A DNA stretch of 64,000 nt from Dyadobacter sp. CY356 (GTDB lineage Bacteria; Bacteroidota; Bacteroidia; Cytophagales; Spirosomataceae), in assembly GCF_021440195.1 (NCBI RefSeq), contig NZ_JAJTSZ010000003.1:124001-188000 (forward strand), given 5' to 3'. The notes beneath the pieces were generated by a model, which worked only from the letters and a program-made list of their open reading frames with translations, had not been told where the DNA came from and ran no database searches. Below are positions 63,128-64,000 of this stretch, one piece after another. A program made the position numbers and the translations under genes. Numbering within the stretch: position 1 is the stretch's first letter; each line of letters starts with the position of its first letter.

Positions 63128-64000
63128 TTAAAAAACAGCTTTCCAAACGTCGTTGAAAATGGCAAAGGCCATCAGTCCAAGCAACAGGACCATACCTACT
63201 TTCTGTGCATTTTCAAGGAAAACATCAGAAGGTTTACGGCCGGAAATAATCTCATAAGAAAGAATAACGGCGTGGCCTCCATCGAGAGCAGGAATTGGCA
63301 AAGCATTCATAAATGCCAAAACCATGGAAAGCAAACCAGTCAGGTGCCAGAAACGGTTCCAGTCCCAAACGCCGCCAAACATACGCGCGATCCCGATCGG
63401 GCCGCTCAATGCTTTTGAAGCCGAAACTTCTCCGCGGAAAATCTTACCAAAACCTTTGATATTATTGAAAACAACGTTGAAAGCATTTACCGTACCTTCA
63501 GAAATTGCCTGGCCAACTGTAAATTTAATTGTTGTAAACGCCAGAAGACTTTCAGGATATAAACCAATTGTTCCGTCTGGAGAAACTTTCACATTTACAT
63601 CTTGCTGAACTCCTGCGCGGTCAATTACGATTTTGGCTTCCTGTCCTTTCAGTTTGGGAAGTGTTTCCTGCAACTCATTATAATAATGAATCGGAGCACC
63701 GTTGATTGAAACAATTTTATCGCCCGCTTTAATACCTGCTTTCGCGGCTGGCATGCCCGGAACCAGTTCCCTGATCTTAAACGGCATAGCAGGCATAATG
63801 AAAGTATTTTTCTCTTCGCGATCTGCTTCTGAAAGCTTTTCGATAAAATTATTAGGGATATCGATATCAACTTCCTGCCCGCCACGATTTACAGTATAAG
63901 AGCTGTTACTTCCAAGGAAGACATCCGAGCTAACCACATCGTTGAAATCAGCAAAGCTTTTTCCGTTGATCTTCACAATTTTATCACCAGTTTTCAAACC
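63128..64000 (-). CDS. rseP: RIP metalloprotease RseP, C-terminal part
   Basis: Site-2 protease that cuts anti-sigma factors or other membrane proteins within the bilayer. Only the C-terminal ~290 residues lie in the window and the gene runs off the right edge, so the HExxH in helix 1 is not visible. Two PDZ domains are seen (about residues 1-50 and 75-160 of this part: KTGDKIVKINGKSF, AAKAGIKAGDKIVSINGAPI). The membrane domain contains the LDG motif NALPIPALDGGHAVILSYE that supplies the zinc Asp. FLENAQKVGMVLLLGLMAFAIFND is the last helix. Confidence 0.95.
   Translation of the reverse strand, partial: GLKTGDKIVKINGKSFADFNDVVSSDVFLGSNSSYTVNRGGQEVDIDIPNNFIEKLSEADREEKNTFIMPAMPFKIRELVPGMPAAKAGIKAGDKIVSINGAPIHYYNELQETLPKLKGQEAKIVIDRAGVQQDVNVKVSPDGTIGLYPESLLAFTTIKFTVGQAISEGTVNAFNVVFNNIKGFGKIFRGEVSASKALSGPIGIARMFGGVWDWNRFWHLTGLLSMVLAFMNALPIPALDGGHAVILSYEIISGRKPSDVFLENAQKVGMVLLLGLMAFAIFNDVWKAVF

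Noticed and set aside
1-64000. tRNA or rRNA genes
   Set aside because: No cloverleaf-like sequence or conserved rRNA stretch was noticed in the intergenic regions read by eye. A tRNAscan run would settle this.

Overview
The window looks like chromosomal DNA of a Bacteroidota species, most likely a cytophagal one (Spirosomaceae/Dyadobacter-like). This is inferred from type IX secretion (T9SS) C-terminal tails on three proteins, TAnnTTTG promoter elements instead of E. coli-type ones, scarce Shine-Dalgarno sites, a BtuB/beta-propeller vitamin B12 pair, Mpl, DUF349, DUF6702 and DUF3784 proteins, a PIF1-HRDC-HTH helicase, and intergenic hairpin repeat families. No database search was possible.

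Layout. 0-6 kb: a T9SS-tailed protein divergent from a sensor histidine kinase, then valS. 5.8-6.9 kb: a 66-bp tandem array. 6.9-11.7 kb: a DUF3472-type protein, fructose-1,6-bisphosphatase, a DEAD-box helicase and a TPR protein. 11.8-15.1 kb: a B12 uptake operon (riboswitch, btuB, BtuG-like lipoprotein). 15.2-25.4 kb: an EamA transporter, small enzymes, prfA, a lipoprotein/metalloprotease pair, a GH3 protein, an S-adenosylmethionine hydrolase-type protein, an aldo/keto reductase and a T9SS protein. 25.6-27.1 kb: a second array with a ~219-bp unit and higher-order structure; a lone copy of the same element lies at 17.3-17.5 kb. 27.1-44.7 kb: xylB, an M28 peptidase, an SMR exporter, a Crp-type regulator, ispE, oxidase subunit III, a Tet-type MFS pump, Fic, OmpA/PD40, LOG, mpl, a T9SS glycosidase-like protein, ettA and DUF349. 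44.6-51.4 kb: a LacI regulator, an ECF sigma factor and a hexuronate block (uxuA, uxaC, kdgK, eda). 51.5-58.2 kb: an accessory-looking stretch with an interrupted lipoprotein gene, Uma2, a PIF1-type helicase, an alpha/beta hydrolase and DUF3784. 58.3-64 kb: uxaB, lon, a DUF6702 protein and the 3' part of rseP.

How the genes work together. UxaC, UxuA, KdgK and Eda, with UxaB about 7 kb away, cover most of hexuronate breakdown to pyruvate and glyceraldehyde-3-phosphate, but uxuB and uxaA are not in the window. The B12 operon is clearly riboswitch-controlled. Most other genes are housekeeping and stand in short single-gene units ended by strong hairpins.

The least explained DNA is the repeats: two tandem arrays built from short hairpins with GAA/TTC triloops, a weaker GGTGC..GCACC family between kdgK and eda, and a GCTAAAAGC family before uxuA. 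The clearest gene lesion is an in-frame TAA inside the signal peptide of a lipoprotein metalloprotease at 53080-53082.
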